Assembly (NCBI GenBank): GCA_900468285.1
Contig: UBTF01000005.1
Span: forward strand, 1-64,000
Length of the DNA stretch: 64,000 bases
Source: Hyphomicrobiales bacterium
Lineage (GTDB): Bacteria > Pseudomonadota > Alphaproteobacteria > Rhizobiales > Rhizobiaceae
Direction of reading: 5' to 3'
This document shows, in pieces, positions 62,185 to 64,000 of this stretch (the first letter of the stretch is position 1; every line of letters begins with the position of its first letter). The notes under the pieces were generated by a model that was not told the DNA's origin, searched no databases, and saw only the letters and a program-made list of their open reading frames with translations. Made by a program: the position numbers and the translations under genes.

Positions 62185-64000
62185 ATGCAAGGATTCAATC
62201 GCCGCGCGTTTCTCGCTGCGAGCGCTGCTGCCGTCATACTGCCCGCCCTGCAAGCCTTTGCGCAAACGAGCACTGTTCAAGAACCCGCCATGCTGGACGC
62301 CATCGTCAAGGGCGGCAAGCTGCCAGCCGTTGCAAACCGCCTACCAATCAACCCGCTGGTCGTCACACCGCTTGACCGCGTCGGAACACACGGCGGTGAC
62401 TGGAACAGCGCGATCGTCGGTGGCGGATCTCTGTCCATGCTGTTCCGCTATCAGGCTTACGAGCCGTTGTTGCGGTACGAGCCGGATTGGTCCGGCGTGG
62501 TACCGAATGTCGCAGAGCATTATGAGAGCAACGCCGATGCCACCGAGTTTACCTTCAGGCTGCGCAAGGGCATGAAATGGTCGGACGGCGAACCGTTCAC
62601 CACTGATGACATCATGTTTTGGTACGAGGATATCTTCGATTACAAGGGCCTCAACGATATCGGCCAGAACCATCTGCGCGCAGGTGGAAAGAAGGCCCGC
62701 TTCGAAGCCGTGGACGATGTCACGTTCAAGGTTATTTTCGCAGCACCCAACGGTCTGTTTCCGCTTCGGCTGGCATGGGCCAATGATGACCAGACGACCC
62801 GCGCGCCGAAACACTATCTCAAGCAGTTCCACATTAAATACAACCCCAACGCAGAACAGGAAGCCAAGACGAAGGGCGCTTCAGGCTGGATCCAGCTATT
62901 TCAGCGCGAAGCGGGTCTAGTGGTAGACAACGAGTTCTTCCAGAATTCGCAGCGCCCCGTTATCCATGCTTGGAAGATGGCGGTAGCACCGGGACAAAGC
63001 ACCGATCGCGCCATCGCCGAGCGCAACCCGTTCTACTGGAAGGTCGATTCTGAGGGAAATCAACTGCCTTACATCGATCGCATTGTCTACCAGATGGTCG
63101 CCGATGCACAGGTATTGCTGTTGAAGGCGATGCAGGGCGAAATCGATCTGATGGATCAGTATATCGCCACGCCAGCTAATCGGGCCGTGCTTTACGATTC
63201 GCAGGAACAGGGTCAGTTTGGCCTGTATACGCTGACATCGACAGAAACCAACGAGATGGTGTTCCAGCTCAACCTCAACCATCCGGATGAAGCCAAGCGC
63301 AAGCTCTACGGTAACAAGGATTTCAGGGCAGCGCTTTCGATGGCGCTGGACCGGCAGGCGATCATCGACACGGTGTTCATCGGCCAGGGAACGATCTCAC
63401 AACCCGCAGTGCGGGCTGAAGACCCCCTTTACAACGAACGTCTGGCCACGCAATTCACCCAGTACGATCCCGATACGGCCAACGCTCTGCTAGACAAGAT
63501 ACTTCCCAACAAGGATGGCGAAGGCTTTCGGCAGGATGAAAATGGCAAGCGAGTGACGGTCATATTCGAGATCGATCAGGCCCGCACTACCTTCCTTGAC
63601 ATCTTTCAGCTGGCGCTGCCGATGTTTCATGCGGTGGGGGTGGACGTGCAAATGCGAAGCATGGATCGTTCACTATGGGAGGTACGTGTTCGCCAAGGCA
63701 TCGACTATGACGCGACCGCACACCGCTTCGGCGGCAATGGCGGCATCGCGGCCATTCTCGACCCTCGCTATTTCATTCCCAACACGACCGAGGCGCTGTA
63801 CGCCAAGGGATGGCAGCTGTGGTACCGCGATCCAGCGTCCAAAGGTGCGGTCGAGCCGCCGCAGCCGGTCAAGGATGCATTGGCGCGTTACGACCGTGTG
63901 CTGGGCTCGCCGGACCCGGAGGTGCAGCGAAAGCTGATGACGGAAATACTGGAGATCGCTGCCGACCAGTTTTACGTTTTCGGCGTGTGCCTGCCTAGCG
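62185..64000 (+). CDS. ABC solute-binding protein family 5, runs off window
   Basis: At least 605 residues, with a ribosome site GGAGGAGG just before ATG 62185. A twin-arginine-like signal (NRRAFLAASAAAVILPALQAFA) precedes the mature domain: LRYEPDWSGVVPNVAEHYE, FTFRLRKGMKWSDGEPFTTDD and DFRAALSMALDRQAIIDTVF are the family 5 (dipeptide/oligosaccharide) motifs. Its length and DGNDW-type start resemble rhizobial sugar-oligomer binders more than DppA. Control by a LacI protein suggests a glycan-derived substrate; the rest of the operon lies outside. Confidence 0.88.
   Translation, partial: MQGFNRRAFLAASAAAVILPALQAFAQTSTVQEPAMLDAIVKGGKLPAVANRLPINPLVVTPLDRVGTHGGDWNSAIVGGGSLSMLFRYQAYEPLLRYEPDWSGVVPNVAEHYESNADATEFTFRLRKGMKWSDGEPFTTDDIMFWYEDIFDYKGLNDIGQNHLRAGGKKARFEAVDDVTFKVIFAAPNGLFPLRLAWANDDQTTRAPKHYLKQFHIKYNPNAEQEAKTKGASGWIQLFQREAGLVVDNEFFQNSQRPVIHAWKMAVAPGQSTDRAIAERNPFYWKVDSEGNQLPYIDRIVYQMVADAQVLLLKAMQGEIDLMDQYIATPANRAVLYDSQEQGQFGLYTLTSTETNEMVFQLNLNHPDEAKRKLYGNKDFRAALSMALDRQAIIDTVFIGQGTISQPAVRAEDPLYNERLATQFTQYDPDTANALLDKILPNKDGEGFRQDENGKRVTVIFEIDQARTTFLDIFQLALPMFHAVGVDVQMRSMDRSLWEVRVRQGIDYDATAHRFGGNGGIAAILDPRYFIPNTTEALYAKGWQLWYRDPASKGAVEPPQPVKDALARYDRVLGSPDPEVQRKLMTEILEIAADQFYVFGVCLPS

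Noticed and set aside
1-64000. CRISPR arrays, rRNA genes, complete tRNA genes, integrases or transposases
   Set aside because: I looked for regularly spaced repeats, cloverleaf-like segments and transposase or integrase motifs and saw none that could be supported. Only tRNA-like scraps were found.

Overview
The window reads as accessory DNA from a Rhizobiales bacterium of the Agrobacterium/Rhizobium type. Evidence for this is the imuA-imuB-dnaE2 mutagenesis operon behind a GAAC-N7-GAAC LexA box (the form known from this group), the dense supply of LysR/AraC/TetR/Rrf2 regulators paired with single oxidoreductases, small proteins typical of rhizobial plasmids and second chromosomes, and ABC uptake operons for organophosphates and sugars. 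I see no rRNA, no complete tRNA, no CRISPR array, no phage block, no replication origin and no intact insertion sequence. I cannot tell which replicon this is.

Layout. (1) 1-6 kb is decayed: an unknown 310-residue protein, a dead short-chain dehydrogenase (SDR) next to two copies of a perfect palindrome, a frameshifted membrane protein, a membrane diguanylate cyclase and an N-terminal ku fragment with a premature stop. (2) 6-11.6 kb holds exonuclease III with two small proteins, two SDRs, a secreted esterase-like hydrolase, a frameshifted corA and a frameshifted DUF6894 gene. (3) 11.7-22.8 kb is a run of regulator plus reductase modules: LysR/aldo-keto reductase, LysR/quinone oxidoreductase/cupin, LysR/NmrA-like reductase/Old Yellow Enzyme, AraC/DUF2000. 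(4) 22.8-30.2 kb is DNA repair: a DEDDh exonuclease operon divergent from the SOS-controlled imuA-imuB-dnaE2 operon. (5) 30.2-35.3 kb contains small and unknown genes: truncated XRE and cold-shock remnants, DUF3597, a 24-residue membrane peptide coupled to a larger membrane protein, an SRAP (HMCES/YedK-like) gene flanked by small Cys-rich proteins, and an AlaE-like exporter. (6) 35.6-44.6 kb is a second regulator/reductase run: AraC/SDR; Rrf2/NmrA/cupin/CMD; TetR/dead SDR with matched operators; quinone oxidoreductase/unknown/LysR. (7) 45-50 kb carries a CHASE4-GGDEF-EAL protein, a ketopantoate-reductase-like protein and a second copy of the diguanylate cyclase from 4 kb (about 93% identical in protein by eye). 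(8) 50-52.6 kb is a recombination patchwork: a Phd/VapC-type toxin-antitoxin pair, an ECF sigma remnant joined to a truncated TerC gene, and tRNA T-arm-like scraps. (9) 52.7-60.9 kb is a ROK repressor divergent from an operon of ugp-type importer genes, two glycerophosphodiester phosphodiesterases and an inositol-monophosphatase-family phosphatase. (10) 61-64 kb is a LacI regulator divergent from a family 5 solute-binding protein that runs off the window.

How it fits together. The organophosphate operon (9) is the most coherent metabolic unit: import of a phosphodiester, its hydrolysis and removal of the phosphate from the product can all be assigned inside one overlapping-gene transcript. 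Its logic resembles agrocinopine catabolism (accF phosphodiesterase, accG phosphatase) placed behind a Ugp-type rather than a peptide-type importer. The regulator/reductase modules suggest a repertoire for handling quinones, enones and other electrophiles. Several genes are each broken by what looks like one missing base, so sequencing error should be separated from true decay.
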